Shown here: piece by piece, positions 33,257-41,371 of the stretch
Position numbering within the stretch: position 1 is the stretch's first letter
Layout: every line of letters begins with the position of its first letter
From: Streptomyces sp. NBC_00102
Lineage (GTDB): Bacteria; Actinomycetota; Actinomycetes; Streptomycetales; Streptomycetaceae
Reading direction: 5' to 3'
Length of the DNA stretch: 64,000 nt
Assembly: GCF_026343115.1 (NCBI RefSeq)
Contig: NZ_JAPEMC010000001.1
Coordinates: 310,001 to 374,000, forward strand
The notes under the pieces: generated by a model
The model's database searches: none
Told to the model about the DNA's origin: nothing
What the model saw: the letters and a program-made list of their open reading frames with translations, nothing else
Position numbers and translations under genes: made by a program

Positions 33257-35260
33257 ATGCCATCAGTCATCGTGGGCCGTACGGGCCCCTTCGCCGGACA
33301 GAGCGTCGTTCTGGGCACCGCTCCTCTCACGTTCGGGCGCAAGGGCGACAACGGGGTGGTGATCGTGAGCCCGAGCGCCTCCCGTCTGCACGCCGAGATA
33401 GTCAAGGAGGACGGCGCCTACGTCCTTCACGACCGGGACAGCAGGAACGGCACCTACGTCAACGACCAGCGCGTCACCCGCCACGTACTGCGCCCGAACG
33501 ACTGCGTGCGCATCGGTGACGAAACCTTCCTCTTCGAGGCGCAGGACGTCATGGAGACGGTCATCGACCTCTCCCAGCTGCACCTGCCCCGGCTGAACGC
33601 GGCGGCGAACCCCGGCACCCTGCGGGTCACGGTCAGCGGCGGCGGTCCGGTGGGGCTCGCGTTCGCACTGGCGCTGGAGGAGGCGCTGCACGGGCGGGTG
33701 GCGATCACCGTCTACGACGGCCGGTGGGTGCGCAAGGGCGCCGAAATCGTCTGGAAGGACGAGTCCCAGGGCAACGTCCGCCGTCAGCAGGTCGTGACCG
33801 TCCAGAGCCGGCAGTACCTCGCGCTCTCCGAGGAGGTGCGCGCGGCACTCTTCGGGGACAGCGGGGCGTACTCCGAGATGTGGCCGGTGGGACCGGACTC
33901 CGTCGACGGCCGCCCGCCCCGCAACATCCGGATCGCCTACATCGAGGACCGGCTCCTCGCCCTGGCGAACACGCGGCCGGCGATCCAGCTCGTCCCGCTC
34001 CGCTTCGACCCGGTGGAGCGCAAGAGCCGACTGGCCCAGGAGCACGTCCTGGTGATCGGCGAAGGCGGGCGGTCGCGCACCCGCGACCACTTCGCGGACC
34101 GTTTCGGCACCGCCGACGCCTCCATCTACTCCCTGGACGGCGAGCACATCCAGGACGTCGTACTGGGGCTGCGGGTCAAGTCCCGCCTGTCGGACCCGAT
34201 GAGTGTGCTGCTGACCGTGTCGCAGAACCGCTTTCTGCTCAACTCGCTGCGGGGCGAGGGCTTCCTGAACATGCGGCTCACCCGCGAGGAGGCCAAGGGC
34301 GTGATCGGCATCGATCCGGTCCGCCAGGTCTTCGAGGAGTGCATCGCGGCCCGCCCCTGCCTGATGAACCGCGAGGAGGACAACGAGTTCCGCTGTTCGA
34401 CGCACGGGACGCTCTTCCTGCCCGCCCTGCTGCGCAGTTCGCCGCTGTGGAAGGAGATCCGGCAGGGCCTGAACCTGTTCGGCGTGGCGGAGGACGATCT
34501 CTCCGCGATCACGTCCTTCCGGCTGGACATGGTGCAACGCCCCCGGTTCACCGCCCAGTTGCTCCGCCCGACCTCGACGACACCGGGGACGTACGGCTTC
34601 CTGCTGGGAGACGCCGCCAACGCGATCCACTTCTGGCCCGGTCGCGGGCTCAACAGCGGTCTCGCTTCCGCCACTTCGCTCGCCCGCACACTGAGCCGCG
34701 CCTGGCGGGGGAAGCCGTTGCGGGACGCCGACTTCATCCGGCACGAGGCGGCGATGTCGATGCTGCAGTACCGGCACAAGAGCCGGGCCTGGAACGCCAT
34801 GGTGACCACCGACGAGCAGGGCGTCACCCGCGCCATCAAGGACATCATCGCCCGCAGCGCGGAAGCCGGGCAGGACACCGGACAGGATGCGGGCAGGGCG
34901 TCGGGGGGGCGTACCGATCTGGACGAGCTGATGGACCGCATGGCGGCGATCCGCGACCGTCTCGCTCCCCGGCTGCCCGGCATGCCCACCATGGAGCAGC
35001 TCCGCTCCCACCTGGCCTCGGTCGCCCCGGCCACCCTGCGTACCCTCCAGGAGAGCGGGGCCTGGGACACCCTGATCGTCGGGGGCGAGGAGGCCGACAT
35101 CGACCTCTTCTACCAGTCGGACGCACCGGTCTACGTCCCCCGGCCCGACGGTCCCCGGCCGGCGGGTGCGTACCAGGCGGGCCCGCCTCCGGCAGGCCCC
35201 CCTGCCGCCGGGGCCCGCACCGCCGATCCCCGGGGGCTGCCCTCGGCCGGCGTCCCGTAG
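33257..35260 (+). CDS. FHA domain fused to an FAD-dependent monooxygenase-like protein
   Basis: ATG 33257 follows AGGGAG by six bases. The 667-residue protein starts with an FHA domain (about 1-95): LTFGRKGDNGVVIVSPSASRLHAEI, then SRNGTYVNDQRV, with the Arg, Ser-Arg-His and Asn positions that bind phosphothreonine. A Rossmann motif VTVSGGGPVGLAFALALEEAL follows at about 120. The FAD-binding GD motif appears as FLLGDAANAIHFWPGRGLNSGLASATSLARTL at about 455. The C-terminal 80 residues are Pro/Ala-rich. The design suggests a flavoenzyme placed under Ser/Thr-kinase signalling, which is inference. A terminator-like hairpin lies just after the stop. Confidence 0.83.
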   Translation: MPSVIVGRTGPFAGQSVVLGTAPLTFGRKGDNGVVIVSPSASRLHAEIVKEDGAYVLHDRDSRNGTYVNDQRVTRHVLRPNDCVRIGDETFLFEAQDVMETVIDLSQLHLPRLNAAANPGTLRVTVSGGGPVGLAFALALEEALHGRVAITVYDGRWVRKGAEIVWKDESQGNVRRQQVVTVQSRQYLALSEEVRAALFGDSGAYSEMWPVGPDSVDGRPPRNIRIAYIEDRLLALANTRPAIQLVPLRFDPVERKSRLAQEHVLVIGEGGRSRTRDHFADRFGTADASIYSLDGEHIQDVVLGLRVKSRLSDPMSVLLTVSQNRFLLNSLRGEGFLNMRLTREEAKGVIGIDPVRQVFEECIAARPCLMNREEDNEFRCSTHGTLFLPALLRSSPLWKEIRQGLNLFGVAEDDLSAITSFRLDMVQRPRFTAQLLRPTSTTPGTYGFLLGDAANAIHFWPGRGLNSGLASATSLARTLSRAWRGKPLRDADFIRHEAAMSMLQYRHKSRAWNAMVTTDEQGVTRAIKDIIARSAEAGQDTGQDAGRASGGRTDLDELMDRMAAIRDRLAPRLPGMPTMEQLRSHLASVAPATLRTLQESGAWDTLIVGGEEADIDLFYQSDAPVYVPRPDGPRPAGAYQAGPPPAGPPAAGARTADPRGLPSAGVP

Positions 35261-35279
35261 GACCCCGCCCACGGCCGTG

Positions 35280-35315
35280 CCCGGTCGGTGCCCGTACTCA
35301 CGGGCACCGGCCGGG
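35280..35315. terminator. Hairpin between convergent genes
   Basis: CCCGG-T-CGGTGCCCGT pairs with ACGGGCACCG-G-CCGGG across an ACTC loop: a 16-bp stem with one G-U pair. It lies between the FHA-flavoprotein stop and the convergent prephenate dehydratase stop, so it can act as a terminator for both. Confidence 0.75.
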
Positions 35316-35325
35316 CGTCGCCGGG

Positions 35326-36171
35326 TCAGGCGGTGCGTCCGCGCAGCCGGTGCGCGTGCGAGGGGTAGACCCCGAGGACCCGCACCTCGGAGGAGAAGAA
35401 CCGCAGTTCGTTCAGGGCGAGTGCGACGTGCGGCTCGTCCGGGTGGCCCTCGATCTCCACGTAGAAGCGGCTGGGGCTAAGGCCCGCGCTCATCTGGTAG
35501 CTCTCGATCTTGGTGAGGTTCACGCCGCTGGTGGCGAACCCGCCGAGCGCCTTGAAGAGCGCGCTGGGAATGTTGCGTACACAGAAGAAGAGGCTGGTCA
35601 TCGTGGTGCCGTCGGGGTCCGGCCAGGAACCGGAGTCGCGGGAGAGCACCACGAAGCGGGTGGTGTTCTCGGGGTCGTCCTCGACCTCCGGGCGCAGCAC
35701 GTCCAGCCCGTAGAGCTCCGCCGCGGCGGGCGGGGCGAGGGCGGCGTGCCGGGGGTCTCCCAGCTCCGCGACCTCGCGGGCCGCGCCGGCGGTGTCGTCG
35801 CTGACGTGGGTGCGCCAGCCGCCCTCGCGCAGCAGCTTCCGGCACTGGCCGAGGGCGTGCACATGGCTGCGTACGCATTCCACCTGGTCGAGCGAGGCGC
35901 CCGGGACGCCCATCAGGTCGAAACGGATCGCGAGGAAGTACTCGGCGACGATGAACAGGCCCGACTCCGGCAGCAGATGGTGCACGTCGGCGACGCGCCC
36001 CGCGGCGGAGTTGTCCACCGGGATCACCGCGACGTCCGCGTCACCGAGCGTCACCGCGTCCAGCGCCTGCTCGAAGCCCGTGCAGGGCACTTCACCGCAG
36101 CCCGGGAACAACGCGTGGGCGGCGGTCGCCGAGTTGGAGCCCGGTTCCCCCTGATATGCGACGATCGTCAC
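35326..36171 (-). CDS. pheA: Prephenate dehydratase
   Basis: The GTG at 36171 with GGAAGG upstream gives 281 residues starting TIVAYQGEPGSNSATAAHALFPG, the standard family N-terminus. The catalytic PDT domain (about 1-180) includes ADVAVIPVDNSAAGRV and the NTTRFVVLSRD motif with the essential Thr-Arg-Phe. A C-terminal ACT domain follows (about 195-270). The enzyme converts prephenate to phenylpyruvate in phenylalanine synthesis. In the ACT domain the usual GALV and ESRP motifs read SALF and ESYQ, so phenylalanine feedback may be altered. The gene is monocistronic and convergent with the FHA gene. Confidence 0.92.
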   Translation of the reverse strand: MTIVAYQGEPGSNSATAAHALFPGCGEVPCTGFEQALDAVTLGDADVAVIPVDNSAAGRVADVHHLLPESGLFIVAEYFLAIRFDLMGVPGASLDQVECVRSHVHALGQCRKLLREGGWRTHVSDDTAGAAREVAELGDPRHAALAPPAAAELYGLDVLRPEVEDDPENTTRFVVLSRDSGSWPDPDGTTMTSLFFCVRNIPSALFKALGGFATSGVNLTKIESYQMSAGLSPSRFYVEIEGHPDEPHVALALNELRFFSSEVRVLGVYPSHAHRLRGRTA

Positions 36172-36335
36172 CTTGTTCTGCCTTCCACCGTGGAGCCTTC
36201 TGTCGCGGGCGGCGGAGTTGCCTCCGCGTGGCCGCATGCAAGAAGTATCGGAGTACGGGCCCGGTCCGGGCACACCGGGTGCGGTGAGCCGGGCCGTCGG
36301 CGTGGAGCGGCACCGACCCCTCGGACTCCTGGCCC

Positions 36336-36764
36336 TCAGACTCCTGGCCCTCGGACTCCTGGCCTCCGCGCGCCTTCCGCCTTGCGCGCCCTGCGCGCCG
36401 CGAAGACTCCGGGCTCGGCCCGCATGTGCGGCGGTACGGCGAACTTCGGGACATTGAAAAGGATCACGCACACCTCGCAGAGCGCCAACACCAGAATGAT
36501 CAATACGTCCACGAGGACGATCCACATGAACACCGGGCCGCCGGTCCCCGCCAGAAGCAGCAACACCACCCCCCACATCGTGACCACGGTGATGCCGGCG
36601 GACCGCACCACCCCTCTGCGCGCATCAGGACCGAGCGGCAGAACGGTGAACGCCGCCTCGAAGAAGTCGGCCACGTCCGGATCGCGCCAGAGCTGAAAGG
36701 CCTTCCAGGTCATGAAGACGTTTCCGACCAGGAAGAAGCCGAGAACGCCAACATAGACAGCCAT
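36336..36764 (-). CDS. Small membrane protein (142 aa)
   Basis: I recognise no named family. The product has three hydrophobic segments: VYVGVLGFFLVGNVFMTW (about 3-20), GITVVTMWGVVLLLLAGTG (about 57-75) and VFMWIVLVDVLIILVLALCEVCVILF (about 78-103). A basic, Arg/Gly-rich C-terminal tail (about 110-142) is presumably cytoplasmic. The start MAVYVGVLG at 36764 is the only plausible one. The gene lies upstream of pheA on the same strand, 164 bp away, and its position there gives no clear functional link. Confidence 0.65.
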   Translation of the reverse strand: MAVYVGVLGFFLVGNVFMTWKAFQLWRDPDVADFFEAAFTVLPLGPDARRGVVRSAGITVVTMWGVVLLLLAGTGGPVFMWIVLVDVLIILVLALCEVCVILFNVPKFAVPPHMRAEPGVFAARRARKAEGARRPGVRGPGV

Positions 36765-37652
36765 CGTGCGTCATCCCCTCTTTTTTCTCAGTGCCCTCGA
36801 AAGGGCACGGGGCAGGCCCCGGCTTCGGCGTCCGCCGCCCGCGCGGCGGCCCGGGGCCCGGCCACCAAAAGCCCCGCCACCAGCAGGACCGATCCCGCCG
36901 GGGCGGACACCGCCCTCGTACGCCTGTCCACCAAGCCGCCGAATCGGCGTCTCACCATGCCCACCGCTTCCCCACCCCAGACGGTACGCGCACAGAACAA
37001 CTGCCTGATGAGACCAGCACCGTTTCGACATCGCAAGCTCCCGATCACGACGGAGGCAGGAGAGTTGACCTTCCGTCACAACCGTCTCGGTTACACAACC
37101 TTCATGCGCAAGACATGATTCAGCCATCCTCTCGATGGACCGCTCGCCCCTCAGTCACCACTCGGACGTGGAGCCGTACGGGCTGCTTCGGCGTCGTTTT
37201 TCAGCCACCCACGCCGACCCGGTTCCCCCTCGCACACAACGCCGCCGGGTGGAAGTTCTTTACGCAACCCGTACGCCCGAGGCCCGTCACGGACCGATCC
37301 CGAAAGCCGTGGACCGGCTCCCTCCACCGCACCCCTCACCACGACGGACACCCCGGGCCGACAGCGACCGTCACGCCCCGTGGACCCGCCCGGACCCACT
37401 CGCTCTCCCGCACCACTCGTACCGACCCGCCACACCCCGCGCCGGCTCCGCACGGCTCGGATCAACTCCTGCCACCTACAGCCCATTCGATCCCCTCCGG
37501 GCAACTCGGTCGCATTCATGCCGACTCCGTACAATTCTCGCCAACTCCGCCCGGCCTGAGGGAAATACCGACATCGTCCACCGCGACTCCGTAGGCGCAC
37601 ACAGAGGTCGCGCCCACCTCATTGACAGGGACACGCCCCCGCGACACTCTCG
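36765..37652. other. 890-bp gap with no convincing gene
   Basis: Frames in this stretch are Pro/Arg/Ser/Thr-rich and lack domain features. A minus-strand frame at 37151-37600 is the longest with a plausible end but has no homology cue. The region lies between the small membrane protein gene and the operator of the glycoside hydrolase gene, and probably contains promoters for both. Confidence 0.4.
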
Positions 37653-37666
37653 GGAGAGCGCTCTCC
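37653..37666. promoter_or_regulatory. LacI-type operator upstream of the glycoside hydrolase gene
   Basis: GGAGAGCGCTCTCC is a perfect 14-bp palindrome with the central CG typical of LacI-family operators, 51 bp before the GTG start. An identical sequence lies before the GH3-lacI genes at 53670, linking both to the same regulator. The sharing is seen directly; the identity of the regulator is inferred. Confidence 0.72.
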
Positions 37667-37717
37667 AAGGCCGGCTACGGGAAGCCGGTCTCCCCTCAGC
37701 ACCCGCCAGGAGCCCAC

Positions 37718-39961
37718 GTGTTCAGACCACCGCACGCTGTCCTCGGCCGCCCTCGGGCCGGTCGCCGACTCGTCTCCCTCACCACCCTCGGCGCCCTCGT
37801 CGCGTCCGGCCCTCGGGCCGGTCGCCGACTCGTCTCCCTCACCACCCTCGGCGCCCTCGTCGCGTCCTCGCTCACCCTTCTCGCGGCGCCGGGCGCCACG
37901 GCCGCCGACACCCTGCTCTCCCAGGGCCGGACCGCCACCGCCTCCTCGCAGGAGGGCGACGGCTACTCCGCCGCCGCGGCGGTCGACGGCAACCTCACGG
38001 GCACCCGGTGGGCGAGCCAGTGGAGCGATCCGCAGTGGATCCAGGTCGACCTCGGCGCGACCGCCAACCTCAGCCGGGCCGTCCTGACCTGGGAGGGCGC
38101 CTACGGCAAGTCGTACGAGATCCAGGCGTCCGACAACGGCACCGACTGGCGCAGCCTGCGCACGGTCACCCAGGGCGACGGCGGCACGGACGACCTCACC
38201 CTCTCCGGATCCGGCCGGTACGTCCGGATGCTCGGCACCCAGCGCTCCGGCGGATACGGCTACTCCCTCTGGGAGTTCCAGGTCTACGGCAGCACCGGCA
38301 CCACTCCCCCGCCCGCCACCGGCGGCGCCGTGAAGGTGACCGGTTCGCAGGGCAACTGGCAGTTGCAGGTGGGCGGCCAGCCGTACACCGTGAAGGGACT
38401 GACCTGGGGCCCGTCCGTCGCCGACTCCCCGAAGTACCTGCCGGACGTGAAGTCCATGGGCGTCAACACCATCCGCACCTGGGGTACGGACGGTTCGACC
38501 AAGCCGCTGCTCGACGCGGCGGCGGCCAACGGCATCCGGATCATCAACGGCTTCTGGCTGCAGCCCGGCGGCGGCCCGGGCAGCGGCGGGTGCGTCAACT
38601 ACGTCACGGACACCACCTACAAGAACAACTCCCTGACGGAGTTCGCCAAGTGGGTGGACGCCTACAAGTCGCACCCCGCGACCCTGATGTGGAACGTCGG
38701 CAACGAGTCGGTCCTCGGCCTCCAGAACTGCTACAGCGGTACGGAGCTGGAGGCGCAGCGCAACGCGTACACCACCTTCGTCAACGACGTGGCCAAGAAG
38801 ATCCACTCGATCGACCCGGACCACCCGGTGACCTCCACCGACGCGTGGACCGGCGCCTGGCCGTACTACAAGCGCAACGCGCCCGACCTCGACCTGTACG
38901 CGATGAACTCGTACGGCGACGTCTGCAACGTGCAGCGGGACTGGGTGGCGGGCGGCTACACCAAGCCCTACATCATCACCGAGACGGGCCCGGCCGGTGA
39001 GTGGGAGGTCGCGAACGACGCGAACGGCATCCCCGAGCAGAAGACCGACGTGCAGACAGCCGCGGGGTACACCAACGCGTGGAACTGCGTCACCGCCCAC
39101 CGGGGTGTGGCGCTCGGCGCGACGATGTTCCACTACGGCACCGAGCACGACTTCGGCGGGATCTGGTTCAACCTGCTGCCCGGTGGGTTCAAGCGGCTCT
39201 CGTACTACGCGGTGAAGCAGGCGTACGCCGGTTCGACCGCCGGGGACAACACGCCCCCGGTGCTCAGCAACATGACCGTCACTCCGGCCTCCGCGGCCCC
39301 GGCCGGCCAGGAGTTCACCGTCCACGCCGACGTCCGCGACCCGGACAACGACCCGGTGACGTACAAGATCTTCCTCAGCGGCAACTACGCCAACGGCGAC
39401 AAGGGGCTGGTGGAGGCCGCGTGGCGGTCCACCGGGAACGGCACCTTCGCGGTGACGGCGCCCGAGAAGCTGGGTGTCTGGAAGGTCTACATCCGCGCGG
39501 AGGACGGCCACGGGAACGCGGGCTTCGAGACGAAGTCGGTGAAGGTGGTGGCGCCGCCCGTCGTCGGCACCAACGTGGCGCTGAACAAGCCGGCCACGGC
39601 CTCCTCCTCGCAGGCCTCGTACGGCGACTGCCCCTGCACCCCGGCCAACGCGGTCGACGGCAACCCGGTCACCCGGTGGGCCAGCGACTGGAGCGACCCG
39701 CAGTCCATCCAGGTCGACCTGGGCGCGCGCACCGCGCTGCGGACGCTCCAGCTCCAGTGGGACCCGGCCTTCGCCTCCTCGTACGAGGTGCAGCTGTCCG
39801 ACGACAACGCCACCTGGCGCACGGTCTACACGACCACCACCGGCAACGGCGACATCGACACCGTGACCCTCGGGCAGTCGGCGCGCTACGTGCGGCTCGC
39901 CCTCAAGACCCGGGGTACCGGCTGGGGTTACTCACTGCACGAGATCGGTGTGTACGCCTGA
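37718..39961 (+). CDS. Secreted glycoside hydrolase with two discoidin-type binding domains
   Basis: GTG 37718 follows AGGAG by five bases. The 747-residue protein has an Arg-rich signal peptide in which a 20-residue unit is duplicated, then an F5/8-type (CBM32-like) domain (about 60-190, TASSQEGDGYSAAAAVDGNLTGTRWASQWSD). A TIM barrel follows (about 205-510) with VKGLTWGPS, MGVNTIRTWGTDGS, the acid/base site WNVGNES, and a possible nucleophile in YIITETGPAGEWE. Then come an Ig/Fn3-like domain and a second discoidin domain (about 620-747). It is probably a GH2-like or related glucan-active enzyme. A LacI-type operator lies just upstream. Confidence 0.85.
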   Translation: MFRPPHAVLGRPRAGRRLVSLTTLGALVASGPRAGRRLVSLTTLGALVASSLTLLAAPGATAADTLLSQGRTATASSQEGDGYSAAAAVDGNLTGTRWASQWSDPQWIQVDLGATANLSRAVLTWEGAYGKSYEIQASDNGTDWRSLRTVTQGDGGTDDLTLSGSGRYVRMLGTQRSGGYGYSLWEFQVYGSTGTTPPPATGGAVKVTGSQGNWQLQVGGQPYTVKGLTWGPSVADSPKYLPDVKSMGVNTIRTWGTDGSTKPLLDAAAANGIRIINGFWLQPGGGPGSGGCVNYVTDTTYKNNSLTEFAKWVDAYKSHPATLMWNVGNESVLGLQNCYSGTELEAQRNAYTTFVNDVAKKIHSIDPDHPVTSTDAWTGAWPYYKRNAPDLDLYAMNSYGDVCNVQRDWVAGGYTKPYIITETGPAGEWEVANDANGIPEQKTDVQTAAGYTNAWNCVTAHRGVALGATMFHYGTEHDFGGIWFNLLPGGFKRLSYYAVKQAYAGSTAGDNTPPVLSNMTVTPASAAPAGQEFTVHADVRDPDNDPVTYKIFLSGNYANGDKGLVEAAWRSTGNGTFAVTAPEKLGVWKVYIRAEDGHGNAGFETKSVKVVAPPVVGTNVALNKPATASSSQASYGDCPCTPANAVDGNPVTRWASDWSDPQSIQVDLGARTALRTLQLQWDPAFASSYEVQLSDDNATWRTVYTTTTGNGDIDTVTLGQSARYVRLALKTRGTGWGYSLHEIGVYA
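37749..37867 (+). repeat. 60-bp tandem duplication in the signal-peptide coding region
   Basis: Bases 37749-37807 are repeated exactly 60 bp later, with no mismatch over 59 positions, so the encoded segment GPRAGRRLVSLTTLGALVAS occurs twice in frame. The duplication is perfect and so appears recent, unless it is an assembly artefact. It doubles the basic and hydrophobic parts of the signal peptide. Confidence 0.95.
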
Positions 39962-40049
39962 CGTACGGGCGCCGCACCCCCTCCTCCGTGCCGCCGGTGC
40001 CCGACCGGCACCGGCGGCATCCCACCCCCCTCCAGCGGAGAGGCACTCC

Positions 40050-41165
40050 ATGAAAGGCACGAAGAAGCAGAAGAGCGCGGCGAGAAGGCTCTCGGCCGTG
40101 CTGGTCGGCACGGCCATGGCCGCCACCCTCCTCGGCGTCGGATCGACCCTGACCGCGGGCGCGCCCGACGCGTCGTCCGCCACCGTCGCGGCGGACACGG
40201 GCACGGCCCTCTCGCCCCACATGGGGCACGTCGCCGCCGCGGCCTCGGCCGCTTCGGCGGACGACGTGGACGGGGACGGCTACATCCCCGCCGTCCCGCC
40301 GGTCACCGGCGTGACCCCGTCGTGGGGGACGCCCACGCCGCGCTACTTCCACGAGTTCCAGGCCAACTGTTCCGTCACGCACACCGCGCCGGACGACCCG
40401 ATCGTCTTCCCCGGCCAGGCCGGCGCGTCCCACGACCACACCTTCATGGGCAACACGACGACCAACGCCCAGAGCGTGACCGCCTCGCTGTACGGCGGCA
40501 ACACCACCTGCAAGGTGCCCGGGGACTCCTCGGCGTACTGGATGCCGTCCCTCTTCAACGGCGACACCAAGATCCTGCCGACCGGTCCGCAGGTCATCTA
40601 CTACAAGGCGGGCGTGACCGACTACACCAGCGTCCGCCCCTTCCCCAAGGGACTGCGCTACGTCGTGGGCAGTCCGCTGCAGAGCGCGGACCAATTCCGC
40701 GCGCTCAAGGGCTGGGTGGAGGGCTGGGAGTGCGGGGAATCCTTCGGGAACATCGACTTCCCGGCCACCTGCCCGGCCGGCAGTCAGCTCAACATCCGTA
40801 TGCAGGCGCCCAGTTGTTGGGACGGACTGCATCTGGACACACCGAACCATCAGGCCCACATGGCGTATCCGGTCGTGAAGCCCGGCACCAACGACAACGT
40901 CTGCCCGGCCGACCACCCGGTGGCCCTGCCGATGGTCGAGTTCAAGATGGCGTTTCCCGTCAGTGGGAACATGTCGCAGGTCAGGCTGGCGAGCGGACGC
41001 GGGTACTCCTTCCACTACGACTTCTTCAACGCGTGGAACGAGCCGACGCTGAAGGCGATGGTGGACCACTGCATCGTCGGTGGTCTGCAGTGCGACGCCC
41101 GCGGCTGGGACCAGAACCACCCGGAGGCCGGTGCCGCGCTGAACGCGGACTACCGCCTGCCGTAG
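40050..41165 (+). CDS. Secreted DUF1996 domain protein
   Basis: ATG 40050 follows GGAGAGG. The 371-residue protein has a Sec signal peptide (about 1-48, KKQKSAARRLSAVLVGTAMAATLLG). The DUF1996 domain covers about 100-340: FQANCSVTHTAPDDPIVFPGQAGASHDHTFMGN with its His pair, AYWMPSLFNGDTKILP, YYKAGVTDYTSVRPFPKGLRYVVG and CWDGLHLDTPNHQAHMAYP. The family has no settled function; fungal and actinobacterial members are extracellular and often linked with polysaccharide breakdown. Six or more Cys residues suggest disulfides. The gene follows the glycoside hydrolase by 88 bp, so co-expression is plausible. Confidence 0.88.
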   Translation: MKGTKKQKSAARRLSAVLVGTAMAATLLGVGSTLTAGAPDASSATVAADTGTALSPHMGHVAAAASAASADDVDGDGYIPAVPPVTGVTPSWGTPTPRYFHEFQANCSVTHTAPDDPIVFPGQAGASHDHTFMGNTTTNAQSVTASLYGGNTTCKVPGDSSAYWMPSLFNGDTKILPTGPQVIYYKAGVTDYTSVRPFPKGLRYVVGSPLQSADQFRALKGWVEGWECGESFGNIDFPATCPAGSQLNIRMQAPSCWDGLHLDTPNHQAHMAYPVVKPGTNDNVCPADHPVALPMVEFKMAFPVSGNMSQVRLASGRGYSFHYDFFNAWNEPTLKAMVDHCIVGGLQCDARGWDQNHPEAGAALNADYRLP

Positions 41166-41270
41166 GAGCGCGCCGCACCGGCCCGCTCCACCCGTAAGCC
41201 CCCGGTCCGTCCGTTTCCGCCCCGCCGCGGGACGGGCCGGGTCACCGCGGGTCCGTACCCGCACACGACG

Positions 41271-41303
41271 GGAGAGCCGCCCCGGTCACCGGGACGGCTC
41301 TCC
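41271..41303. terminator. Long hairpin between the convergent DUF1996 and RHS genes
   Basis: GGAGAGCCGCCCCGGT and ACCGGGACGGCTCTCC pair over nearly their whole length with a single mismatch and almost no loop. It is placed between two convergent genes, as expected for a two-way terminator. Confidence 0.75.
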
Positions 41304-41371
41304 TGTGCGTTCCGCGCGCCGACGGGGTCACGGCCCGAGGGCCGCCCGTCGGCGTTCGTGGTGCGGGGCGG

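Noticed and set aside
33724..36696. A long plus-strand frame spanning the FHA gene end and pheA
   Set aside because: It overlaps two well-supported genes in other frames and has low-complexity sequence only.
37151..37600. A 149-codon minus-strand frame before the glycoside hydrolase
   Set aside because: Arg/Gly-rich without motif, and not clearly better than the overlapping plus-strand frames.
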